Shown: positions 8,229-16,790 of the stretch, piece after piece | Position numbering within the stretch: position 1 is the stretch's first letter | How the letters are laid out: every line of letters starts with the position of its first letter | Assembly (NCBI RefSeq): GCF_011045115.1 | Contig: NZ_JAAKZG010000012.1 | Location: 111,285-175,284 of the forward strand | Source of the DNA: Mesorhizobium zhangyense | Lineage (GTDB): Bacteria; Pseudomonadota; Alphaproteobacteria; Rhizobiales; Rhizobiaceae | DNA: 64,000 nucleotides | Direction: 5' to 3' | Notes under the pieces: generated by a model | Databases searched by the model: none | The model's input: the letters and a program-made list of their open reading frames with translations, nothing else | What the model was told of the DNA's origin: nothing | Made by a program: the position numbers and the translations under genes

Positions 8229-10235
8229 TCAAATGTGGTCGCGCGGAATCTCCTCCTTGAAGTCGCGCTCGAACACTAGTTCGTCTCCCTCGTAGGCTTC
8301 GATCCTGCCGGTGAGATAAAAGTTTTTCGCGTCGGAGCGCATCTCCGAAAAAGTCTCGGTGCGCAGCGACCATTCATTTCGCGACAGGGTCGATGTCCAG
8401 TGCGTCTTGCCGAAAGCCGACAGTGGATCGGCGGGATCGATGGTCCACCATTCGCGCGCGACACCGCCATTCACCAGGCCGTGGTCCTTGTCGCGGATTT
8501 CGCCGAAATCATCGACGATGACCAGCGAGACCTTGCCGGTCGCCGGATCGCGATCGACCTTGCGGCTGTTGGCGCTTTTGCGCAGCGTTTCAACCTGCCA
8601 GGGCGTGGCGCCCTCGGGTTCCGCGAAAGTGACCTCATCGCCGCTGCCGGACGGGCGCAACGGAAGATCGATCGCACCTTGTTCAAGCGTCAGCGTAACG
8701 GGCCTGGGCGAAGGCCAGACCAGCGGCCAGTAGGTGGACGAAACGGCGACCCGAAGCCGGTGGCCCTTGGCGACGCTGTAGGCGATGTCGTCAAGCTGAA
8801 GCGTGATCTCCACCGCCTCGCCGGGCGGCATGGCTTTGGGGAACTCGTGGCTGTCGCGGTGGGTGAGGTTCAGCACGCTGTATGTGATGCGCGTGGACGA
8901 GCCGTCCGGCTGAACGTCGCAGAGACGAACCGCGACCATGGCCCGTTCGTGATCGGCCACGAGCCTGAGGCGGATGACCGGGGCGCCGACGATATCCATC
9001 GCGGCTTCCAGCGGCGGCCCGTCGAAGCAGATCGATTTCTCGTCGTCCTCGCGCTGGTCGCCGGGAAGTTCCGGACCAAGCCAGATCGCGCAATATTCGC
9101 CGCCGGCCATGCCGCAATCCTGCGGCGTGGCGACTTTCACGCTGCCGAGCGCTTTGGCGGTGTCGGCGAGCTTGCTGTCAGCCGCCAGATGCAGGCGTTT
9201 CGGCTTGATGTCTTGCGAGGGCCAGTTCTTCTCGGCGATCCAGCGGCCGGGACGTTCCTCATACCAGTCGCGCGGCGGCACCGAATCCATGACATAGAGC
9301 CGCATCGCCGGGTCGTTCTCGACGCCGGTGTCGATGCCTTTCAGCCAATGGTCCCACCAGCGCAGCGCTTCCTGCAGGAAGCCGATTGCCGGCTTGGGCA
9401 CGGCAAAATGCGGATATTTGTGGATCCACGGGCCGATCAGCCCCTTGGCCGGCGCCTGCACACCTTCGACGATCCGCGCGACGGCGTTCTTGTAAGCGTC
9501 GCCCCAACCGCCGACAGCCAGTGTCGCCGCCTTGATCTTCGAAAAATCCTCGCAGACAGAGCCGCGCTTCCAATAGGCGTCGCGGCGCTGATGCCTGAGC
9601 CAATCGGCAGGCAGGAAGGGCTCGTTCTCAAGACGCGCCAGCCACATATCCCGCCATTTGTCGCCAACTAGCGCAGGGTCGGGCGAGCGCGAGGAATAGG
9701 ACAGCATGGTCGAGCCCCAGCCGAGATTCTCGTTGAGCAGCAGGCCGCCCTTGTAGTGGATGTCGTCGGCATAGCGGTCGTCGGTGGAGCAGAGCGTGAT
9801 GATCGCCTTCAGCGCCTCCGGCTGCTTGGCTGCGACCTGGAGCGAATTGAACCCGCCCCAGGAAATGCCCATCATGCCGACATTGCCGTTGCACCAGGGC
9901 TGGCCTGCTGCCCAGGTGATGACATTCACCGCATCCTGCAATTCCTGCTCCGAATATTCGTCGTCCATCAGCCCTTCGGAATCGCCATTGCCGCGCATGT
10001 CGACGCGGATGCAGGCATAGCCATGGCCGGCAAAGTAGGGGTGAGTGAGATCGTCCCGTGCCGTGGTGCCGTCGCGCTTGCGATAGGGCAGGTGCTCGAG
10101 GATCACCGGCACCGGGTCCTGATCGGCATCGTCCGGCATCCACACCCGCGCCGACAACCGGCAGCCATCGGGCATGACGATGCCCATATCGGGAAATTCG
10201 AGAACGGTGCGGGGGAAATCGGTGATGGTTTTCAT
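8229..10235 (-). CDS. CocE/NonD family hydrolase (X-Pro dipeptidyl-peptidase S15 type)
   Basis: A 668-aa serine hydrolase of the CocE/NonD/S15 group, which includes cocaine esterase, glutaryl-7-ACA acylase and Xaa-Pro dipeptidases. The nucleophile elbow is GISWGG near residue 130 (Ser), preceded by the family segment CIRVDMRGNGDSEG. The catalytic acid and His are expected in the GGWGDAY and IGPWIHKYPH segments. The C-terminal third is the jelly-roll domain (RLRLVADHERAMVAVRLCDV). No signal peptide is seen. The ATG at 10235 has AGGAG 7 bases upstream and is chosen over the start at 10331, which only adds unrelated residues. Its position upstream of a dipeptide-type importer, on the same strand, suggests it hydrolyses an imported peptide, amide or ester. 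Confidence 0.87.
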   Translation of the reverse strand: MKTITDFPRTVLEFPDMGIVMPDGCRLSARVWMPDDADQDPVPVILEHLPYRKRDGTTARDDLTHPYFAGHGYACIRVDMRGNGDSEGLMDDEYSEQELQDAVNVITWAAGQPWCNGNVGMMGISWGGFNSLQVAAKQPEALKAIITLCSTDDRYADDIHYKGGLLLNENLGWGSTMLSYSSRSPDPALVGDKWRDMWLARLENEPFLPADWLRHQRRDAYWKRGSVCEDFSKIKAATLAVGGWGDAYKNAVARIVEGVQAPAKGLIGPWIHKYPHFAVPKPAIGFLQEALRWWDHWLKGIDTGVENDPAMRLYVMDSVPPRDWYEERPGRWIAEKNWPSQDIKPKRLHLAADSKLADTAKALGSVKVATPQDCGMAGGEYCAIWLGPELPGDQREDDEKSICFDGPPLEAAMDIVGAPVIRLRLVADHERAMVAVRLCDVQPDGSSTRITYSVLNLTHRDSHEFPKAMPPGEAVEITLQLDDIAYSVAKGHRLRVAVSSTYWPLVWPSPRPVTLTLEQGAIDLPLRPSGSGDEVTFAEPEGATPWQVETLRKSANSRKVDRDPATGKVSLVIVDDFGEIRDKDHGLVNGGVAREWWTIDPADPLSAFGKTHWTSTLSRNEWSLRTETFSEMRSDAKNFYLTGRIEAYEGDELVFERDFKEEIPRDHI

Positions 10236-10350
10236 GCCTATGCTCCTGATGACTACAGGAGGCATCGGACAGGGGCCAAAAGCAAGTCGGAGAAACGCCG
10301 CCCGGATTGCTTTTTGCGGCGAATGGCTCAATTTCGAAATCTGAATCCAG

Positions 10351-10363
10351 TTGGACGGACCAA
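10351..10363. promoter_or_regulatory. Operator-like near-palindrome TTGGACGGACCAA
   Basis: TTGG and CCAA arms enclose ACGGA, in the gap between the divergent hydrolase and antitoxin genes and 116 bases before the hydrolase ATG. The form resembles sites of FadR-type GntR regulators. A related GGACCAA half-site occurs in the leader of the downstream importer at 7958-7964. No GntR gene is in the window. Confidence 0.3.
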
Positions 10364-10419
10364 TTGAAAAGACCTGTTATGAGTGCTATTTAAAGTACCA
10401 ATAAAGGACGGAGCTTCTC

Positions 10420-10668
10420 GTGCCTCACACCATTCTTGCCGAAGTCACGGCCAGCGTTTCGGAGCTGAAAAAGAACCCGATGGGAACGGTTGCGGCCGGC
10501 GAAGGCTTTCCGGTCGCGATCCTGAACCGCAATGAGCCGGCCTTCTATTGCGTGCCAGCCAAGGCGTTCGAGGCGATGATGGACCGGATCGAGGATTTCG
10601 AACTCAATGCGATTGCCGATGCCCGCAAGGGCGAGGAGCGCATCCGGGTCGATCTCGATGCCATATGA
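10420..10668 (+). CDS. Type II antitoxin, Phd/YefM (StbD-like) family
   Basis: An 82-aa antitoxin starting at GTG with GGACGGAG 5 bases upstream. The N-terminal half (EVTASVSELKKNPMGTVAAG, then FPVAILNRNEPAFYCVPA) is the Phd/YefM DNA-binding fold. The C-terminal half, rich in charged residues, would wrap the toxin. The gene overlaps the toxin gene by 11 bases (toxin ATG at 10658), the standard layout for tightly coupled pairs. Phd-type antitoxins bind their own promoter, but no clear palindrome is seen in the 60 bases upstream. Confidence 0.88.
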   Translation: MPHTILAEVTASVSELKKNPMGTVAAGEGFPVAILNRNEPAFYCVPAKAFEAMMDRIEDFELNAIADARKGEERIRVDLDAI

Positions 10669-10939
10669 GGTCCAGTTCCTCACATCCGCACTCAAGGAAT
10701 GGAAGAAACTCGACGCCAATACGCGTGAACAGTTCCGCAAGAAGCTGAAAGAGCGCTGCGAGAACCCGCGCCTGCCATCGGCCAAACTCCGCGACGCGAA
10801 GGATCGCTACAAGATAAAGCTCCGCAGCTCGGGCTACCGGCTGGTTTATGAAGTCATCGACGGTGAATTGGTGGTGCTGGTCATAGCCGTCGGCAGGCGG
10901 GACCGCTCGGCGATCTATGAGGCCGCAAGCAAGCGCTGA
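10658..10939 (+). CDS. Type II toxin, RelE/ParE superfamily (StbE-like)
   Basis: A 93-aa RelE-type toxin starting at ATG (MPYEVQFLTSALKEWKKLD). The family pattern of an N-terminal strand, the EWKKLD helix, the RLRDAKDRYKIKLRSSGYRL-like core (here AKLRDAKDRYKIKLRSSG then YRLVYEV) and a terminal VIAVGRRDRSAIYE stretch is complete. RelE-type toxins cut mRNA on the ribosome, and the basic and aromatic residues in the RSSGYRLVYEV and GRRDRSAIY segments are consistent with that. An upstream start at 10607 would extend into the antitoxin and is not supported. The pair may be a stability or persistence module in the gap between two metabolic blocks. Confidence 0.88.
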   Translation: MPYEVQFLTSALKEWKKLDANTREQFRKKLKERCENPRLPSAKLRDAKDRYKIKLRSSGYRLVYEVIDGELVVLVIAVGRRDRSAIYEAASKR

Positions 10940-10946
10940 AGCCAGC

Positions 10947-11536
<590 letters not shown>

Positions 11537-11540
<4 letters not shown>

Positions 11541-12040
11541 CGGGCTTCCGGCAGGTGGATTTCGTAAGGGTGGGAGAAGTGGAATTCTTCCAGGTTCGAG
11601 CCGTCGCCGCCACGGTCGACGATCAGAAAGTCCTGCTTTTTGCCGATGGGGGTGAGTACGCCGTGCCACAGATTGCGCGGATAGTTCACGCCCTGGCCGG
11701 GCTGGGTCAGGAAGGCGTGCGGCGTTTCCGGACCGTCCTCGCCATCGTGGCAGACGACGACGAGAAAGGGGCGCGGCGACAGCGGGATGAAGGCCTGGCT
11801 GCCGAAGGGATGGCGCTCGACCATGGAGAGTTTCAGCGGAAATTTGTAAGGTGTGCCGGCGCCTATGCTGACCAGCACGCGCGCGTTCGGACCGGCGGCG
11901 TCCACCTTGGCCAGATCGTGATAGCGCTCGGTCTTTCCACCATTGATCGGGTAGTGGTTGTCGCCGCCCTTGTCGATGACATCGCCGAACTCGGCGAAGT
12001 TCTCGCGGGTGAGCAGCTTTGCCGTGATGATCCGATCCAT
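11537..12040 (-). CDS. allA: Ureidoglycolate lyase
   Basis: A 167-aa cupin-fold enzyme that splits (S)-ureidoglycolate into glyoxylate and urea, the last step of allantoin breakdown. The family signature is clear: TRENFAEFGDVID, INGGKTERYHDLAKVD, VERHPFGSQAFIPL, then the PRNLWHGVLTPI and FLIVDRGGDGSNLEEFHF segments. Length matches the E. coli enzyme (about 160 aa). The ATG lies after AAGGACG on the minus strand. It is 17 bases downstream of allE and overlaps the following deaminase gene by four bases, within the puuE-uraD operon. Substrate and role are well established for the family. Confidence 0.95.
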
Positions 12041-12057
12041 GGCGGCGTCCTTTCGGT

Positions 12058-12900
<843 letters not shown>

Positions 12901-12953
12901 TCTGGGTCCTTAGTAGTTGAGCGTTATCCCGCCCAAGCCGGAGCTTTCACGAT

Positions 12954-14372
12954 CTAGGCGGGTAAAAGGTCTTTCAGGCGCAGCAGCGCGATGCGCTCCA
13001 CCTGCTTGCAGGCCGTCTCGAATTCTTCGGCGCGGCTGTTGCCGATGCGGGTTTCGAAGGCGGCGAGAATATCGTCCTTGGTCTTGCCCTTTACGGCGAT
13101 AATGAAGGGAAAGCCGAAGGTGGTGACATAGGCGGCGTTGAGCTTGGAGAAGAGCTCGCGCTCGGCATCGGTCAGGGCGTCGAGCCCGGCGGAGGCCTGC
13201 TCCTGGGTGGATTCCGGTGTCAGGCGTTTTGCGGCCGCAAGCTTGCCGGCGAGGTCGGGGTGGGCGGTCAGCACGCCCAGCCGCTCCTTTTCACTCGCTG
13301 ACCTGAAGGCCCGGCAGAGCGCATTGTGCAGGCCACCGGCGCTGTCGTGAGCCGATCCGAGTTCCAGCCCGTAGGCGCGTTCCGCGATCCATGGCGAATG
13401 CTCGAAGATGCCGCCGAATTTTTCGACGAACTCTTCGCGCGCCATTTTTGACGGGCGCAGCGCTTGCGGCTGATAGGGGTGATGCTCCTGCCAATGGCGG
13501 GCGATGTCGATGCGCCGCGCCAGCCAGACCTTGTCGTGGCTTTTCACGTAATCGATGAAGCGCTTGAGTGCTGCCGCGCGGCCGGGGCGGCCGACGAGGC
13601 GGCAGTGCAGGCCGATATTCATCATGCGCGGGCGGCCTGCCTTGCCTTCGGCGTAGAGCGTGTCGAAGGAGTCCTTCAGATAGGCGTAGAACTGGTCGCC
13701 GGAATTGAAGCCCTGCGGCGTCGCGAAACGCATGTCGTTGGCGTCGAGCGTGTAGGGGATGATCAGGTGAGCGTGGTTCTGATGCTCGAGCCAGTAGGGC
13801 AGTTCGTCGTCATAGGTGTCGGAGATATAGTCGAGGCCGCCTGCCTCGCAGGCCAGTCGCACCGTGTTGATCGAGGTGCGCCCGGTGTACCAGCCACGCG
13901 GGCGCTCGCCGGTGACTTCGGTGTGGAGCCTTATCGCCTCAACGATGTCGGCGCGCTCAGCCTCGAGAGAATGCTCGCGGTAGTCGATCCATTTCAGCCC
14001 GTGCGAGGCGATCTCCCAGCCGGCTTCCTGCATGGCGGTCACCTGGTCGGGCGAGCGGGCAAGCGCTGTGGCGACACCATAGACGGTGACCGGAACTTCT
14101 GCCTCGGTGAACATGCGGTGCAGCCGCCAGAAGCCGGCGCGCGCGCCATATTCGTAGATCGATTCCATGTTCCAGTGACGCATGCCGACCCAGGGGGCAG
14201 CGCCGACGATCTCCGACAGGAAGGCTTCGGAAGCGGCATCGCCATGCAGAACGCAGTTTTCGCCGCCTTCCTCGTAGTTGACGACGAACTGCACGGCGAC
14301 ATGCGCGCCTCCCGGCCATTTCGGGTCGGGCGGGTTGGCGCCATAGCCGCGCATGTCTCTTTCGTAACGCAT
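12954..14372 (-). CDS. puuE: Fused allantoinase PuuE and OHCU decarboxylase UraD
   Basis: This 472-aa protein joins two consecutive purine-pathway enzymes. Residues 1-300 form a polysaccharide-deacetylase-like allantoinase (PuuE): MRYERDMRGYGANPPDPKWP at the start and the EIASHGLKWIDYREHS region with the family His. Residues about 310-472 form 2-oxo-4-hydroxy-4-carboxy-5-ureidoimidazoline decarboxylase. EHSPWIAERAY, LTAHPDLAGKLA and FGFPFIIAVKGKTKDDIL contain its conserved His, Glu and Phe-rich loop. Together they make (S)-allantoin from OHCU and open it to allantoate. The ATG at 14372 has GAGGGA 6 bases upstream. It heads the minus-strand operon and is divergent from uraH. Confidence 0.93.
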   Translation of the reverse strand: MRYERDMRGYGANPPDPKWPGGAHVAVQFVVNYEEGGENCVLHGDAASEAFLSEIVGAAPWVGMRHWNMESIYEYGARAGFWRLHRMFTEAEVPVTVYGVATALARSPDQVTAMQEAGWEIASHGLKWIDYREHSLEAERADIVEAIRLHTEVTGERPRGWYTGRTSINTVRLACEAGGLDYISDTYDDELPYWLEHQNHAHLIIPYTLDANDMRFATPQGFNSGDQFYAYLKDSFDTLYAEGKAGRPRMMNIGLHCRLVGRPGRAAALKRFIDYVKSHDKVWLARRIDIARHWQEHHPYQPQALRPSKMAREEFVEKFGGIFEHSPWIAERAYGLELGSAHDSAGGLHNALCRAFRSASEKERLGVLTAHPDLAGKLAAAKRLTPESTQEQASAGLDALTDAERELFSKLNAAYVTTFGFPFIIAVKGKTKDDILAAFETRIGNSRAEEFETACKQVERIALLRLKDLLPA

Positions 14373-14554
14373 GAAATCCCTCAGGCTTCCGGCGAAAGCC
14401 GAACTTGCAGATTAAGAATAATCGAAAGACTGGCCGGGGCATTCCCCTTATTATTTTTGAAAGTCTTTTTGTGGCCTTCGGCTTCTCCGGGACTTATGCA
14501 TGGCATTTATTTGCCGCACAATCGATCGTTCGTGTTCACAAGCAGGGAGGCAGT
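14373..14554. promoter_or_regulatory. Divergent promoter region of the purine catabolic operons
   Basis: The 182-bp gap between puuE-uraD and uraH is AT-rich in its centre. CCGGCGAAAGCCGAA at 14389-14403 is inverted as TTCGGCTTCTCCGG at 14477-14490, with one gap. Inside lie AAAGACT (14425-14431) and its inverse AGTCTTT (14462-14468), plus GGGGCATTCCCC. The 12-mer at 14454-14465 (TTTTTGAAAGTC) recurs upstream of puuD at 21066-21077. This fits shared control by one regulator, perhaps the LysR protein at 20090. Confidence 0.5.
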
Positions 14555-14920
14555 ATGTCGACGACGGATGGCGGGCGCCTGACGACCCATGTTCTCGATA
14601 CGGCTTCCGGCAAGCCGGCCGCAGGCCTGTCGATTTCGCTGTTCAAGGTCAGCGGCAATTCGCACCGCAAGGTAAAGACCGTGGTGACGAACTCCGACGG
14701 GCGCTGCGACGAGCCGCTGCTTGCGGGGCACGCATTCCAGGCCGGACAGTATGAACTGGTATTTTCGGCCGGCGCCTATTTCCGCGCCACCGGGCTGGCG
14801 CTGCCGGAGCCGATGTTCCTGGATGAGGTGCCGATCCGTTTCGGCATGTCGGAAGAAAAGCATTATCATGTGCCGCTGCTGATCTCGCCCTACGGCTATT
14901 CGACGTATCGGGGGAGTTGA
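14555..14920 (+). CDS. uraH: 5-hydroxyisourate hydrolase (transthyretin-related)
   Basis: A 121-aa enzyme that opens 5-hydroxyisourate to OHCU. It shows the family start TTHVLDTASGKPAAGLSISL, the DGRCDEPLL segment, and the C-terminal signature SPYGYSTYRGS, in which YRGS is diagnostic of enzymes rather than transthyretin hormone carriers. The ATG at 14555 has GGGAGG 4 bases upstream. The longer frame starting at 14405 runs through the promoter region and is not supported. It leads the plus-strand arm uraH-xdhA-xdhB-xdhC. Confidence 0.95.
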   Translation: MSTTDGGRLTTHVLDTASGKPAAGLSISLFKVSGNSHRKVKTVVTNSDGRCDEPLLAGHAFQAGQYELVFSAGAYFRATGLALPEPMFLDEVPIRFGMSEEKHYHVPLLISPYGYSTYRGS

Positions 14921-14942
14921 CGATGGCATTTGCAGGTTTGTG

Positions 14943-15062
14943 CCGCCCCTCACCCTTACCCTCTCCCCGTAAACGGGGAGAGGGGGGCGTCGGCGTTGGA
15001 GCTTCCTTCTTCTCCCTGTTTACGGGGAGAAGGTGCCGGCAGGCGGATGAGGGGCAGCGCTG
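14943..15062. repeat. Palindromic intergenic repeat between uraH and xdhA
   Basis: Two hairpins, CTCCCCGTAAACGGGGAG and CTCCCTGTTTACGGGGAG, are flanked by CCCCTCACCCTTACC and GGTGCCGGCAGGCGGATGAG with outer CGCCCCTCA...TGAGGGGC ends. The same composite recurs at 24284, 30197, 37558 and 60435. It lies inside the uraH-xdhA operon gap and stops 18 bases before the xdhA ATG, so its hairpins are probably transcribed. Confidence 0.85.
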
Positions 15063-15080
15063 CGGTTGGAGAGATTGAAA

Positions 15081-16556
15081 ATGACCAAAACCCGCAACGA
15101 AATCCGCTTCCTGCTCAATGGCGAGGATGTGGCGCTGTCGCAGGTCGCGCCCGACGAGACGCTGCTCGACTATCTGCGCCTGCGCCGCTCGCTGCGCGGC
15201 AGCAAGGAAGGCTGCGCCGAGGGCGATTGTGGTGCCTGCACGGTGCTGGTCGGTCGGCTGACGGACGGCAAGCTGGTCTATGAAAGCGTCAATGCCTGCA
15301 TCCGCTTCGTCGGTTCGCTGGATGGCTGCCATGTCGTGACGATCGAGCATCTGCGCGGCGAGGCCGGCAAGCTGCATCCCGTCCAGCAGGCAATGGTCGA
15401 TTTCCATGGCTCGCAATGCGGTTTCTGCACGCCGGGCTTCGTCATGTCGCTCTATGGGCTGTGGATGAAAGAGCCAAAACCGGCGGATGCGGCGATCGAA
15501 AAGGCGCTGCAGGGCAATCTCTGCCGCTGCACCGGCTATGAGGCGATCATGCGCGCTGCCCGCGCTATTTCGAGCTACGGCAAGGTTGCCAAGGACCCGC
15601 TGGCGGTCGAGCGCGCGGCGGTGACCGAGAAACTCACTGTGCTGCGCGACGGTTCGCGCGTCGAGATCGGTGCGGAAAAGCATCGCCTGATCGTGCCGGC
15701 GGATGTGGACGATTTCGCCTCCATTCTCGAAAGCGAGCAGAAGCCGACGATCGTGGCAGGGTCTACCGATGTCGGCCTGTGGGTCACCAAGCACATGCGC
15801 GATATTTCGCCGGTGGTCTTCATCGGCCATCTCGACGGATTGCGCACGATCTCGGAAAAGGACGGCCTGGTCAGCATCGGCGCCGGCGTGACTTATACGG
15901 AAGCGTTTGAGACGCTGTCGAAGCGCATTCCTGCCCTCGGGCCGCTCATCGACCGCATCGGCGGCGAGCAGGTGCGCAATATGGGAACGATCGGCGGCAA
16001 CATCGCCAACGGCTCGCCGATCGGCGACACGCCGCCACCCTTCATCGCGCTCGGCGCGACGCTGACGCTGCGCAAGGGCAAGGCGCGGCGCACGATCCCG
16101 CTGGAAGAATTCTTCATTGCCTATGGCAAGCAGGACCGGCAGCCGGGCGAATTCGTCGAGGCCGTGCATGTGCCGGTGCCGGCGAAAGATAGTTATTTTG
16201 CCGCCTACAAGATCACCAAGCGCCGCGACGAGGACATCACGGCCGCCCTGGGCGCGTTTCTTCTGACGCTTGCGAGGGATGGCACCGTCGCCTCCATCCG
16301 CATCGCCTATGGCGGCATGGCGGCGACGCCGAAGCGGGCGCGGGCGGTGGAGGCGGCATTGACCGGCAAGCCATGGACCGAAGCGGCCGTGGAAGCGGCC
16401 ATGACAAAATATGCCGAAGACTTCACCCCGCTGACCGATATGCGCGCGACGGCGGAATATCGTATGCTGGCTGCGCGCAATTTGCTGATGCGGTTCTTTG
16501 CGGAGAGCCAAGGCGGAAAAGCGCCGATCCAGGTCTCGCGGCACCGGGTAGCGTGA
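15081..16556 (+). CDS. xdhA: Xanthine dehydrogenase small subunit (2Fe-2S and FAD)
   Basis: A 491-aa subunit that passes electrons from the molybdenum site to NAD. The N-terminal domain binds two 2Fe-2S clusters. GCAEGDCGACTVL and NACIRF near residues 43-75 hold the plant-type cluster, and SQCGFCTPGF with NLCRCTGY near 110-155 hold the second. The FAD domain follows from about residue 200 (PTIVAGSTDVGLWVTK, then NMGTIGGNIANGSPIGD). Length fits the bacterial two-subunit enzyme. The ATG at 15081 follows GGAGAG. It acts in the cytoplasm with XdhB, oxidising hypoxanthine and xanthine to urate. Confidence 0.95.
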   Translation: MTKTRNEIRFLLNGEDVALSQVAPDETLLDYLRLRRSLRGSKEGCAEGDCGACTVLVGRLTDGKLVYESVNACIRFVGSLDGCHVVTIEHLRGEAGKLHPVQQAMVDFHGSQCGFCTPGFVMSLYGLWMKEPKPADAAIEKALQGNLCRCTGYEAIMRAARAISSYGKVAKDPLAVERAAVTEKLTVLRDGSRVEIGAEKHRLIVPADVDDFASILESEQKPTIVAGSTDVGLWVTKHMRDISPVVFIGHLDGLRTISEKDGLVSIGAGVTYTEAFETLSKRIPALGPLIDRIGGEQVRNMGTIGGNIANGSPIGDTPPPFIALGATLTLRKGKARRTIPLEEFFIAYGKQDRQPGEFVEAVHVPVPAKDSYFAAYKITKRRDEDITAALGAFLLTLARDGTVASIRIAYGGMAATPKRARAVEAALTGKPWTEAAVEAAMTKYAEDFTPLTDMRATAEYRMLAARNLLMRFFAESQGGKAPIQVSRHRVA

Positions 16557-16598
16557 GGTGACGGTCATGAACCTAACATTGAATGCCACGTTCCTTCG

Positions 16599-16754
16599 CG
16601 CCCCCCTCTGGCCTGCCGGCCATCTCCCCCACGGGTGGGGAGATCAGCCTTCATCATGGCTTTCGCCAATCTTGGACGTTTCAGAATATGCGGGGCGAGC
16701 GACACAGCTAGTCTCCCCACCTGTGGGGGAGATGGCCGGCAGGCCAGAGGGGGG
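16599..16754. repeat. Large inverted repeat between xdhA and xdhB
   Basis: The left arm at 16599-16642 starts CGCCCCCCTCTGGCCTGCCG. It is repeated in inverse at 16712-16754, ending GGCAGGCCAGAGGGGG, with about 70 bases between the arms. Each arm is itself a small hairpin (CTCCCCCAC...GTGGGGAG). It fills most of the 234-bp gap between two subunit genes of one enzyme, which would normally be a few bases. It may alter XdhA:XdhB expression. Confidence 0.85.
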
Positions 16755-16790
16755 CAACGTAGAGCGCTGCCCGGCCGGGAGAGCTTGCTC

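Noticed and set aside
7839..8373. Two longer open frames (127 and 171 codons) in the importer leader region
   Set aside because: They overlap each other and the neighbouring genes, have no ribosome site and no recognisable protein, while the short leader ORF has a better start.
14373..14554. Purine or xanthine riboswitch before uraH or puuE
   Set aside because: The dyads here did not fit a riboswitch pattern I could recognise. A covariance-model search would be needed, so none is annotated.
14943..15062. CRISPR-like appearance of repeated CTCCCCG/CGGGGAG units
   Set aside because: The units are palindromes within composite elements scattered across the window, not regularly spaced repeats with unique spacers, and no cas gene is present.
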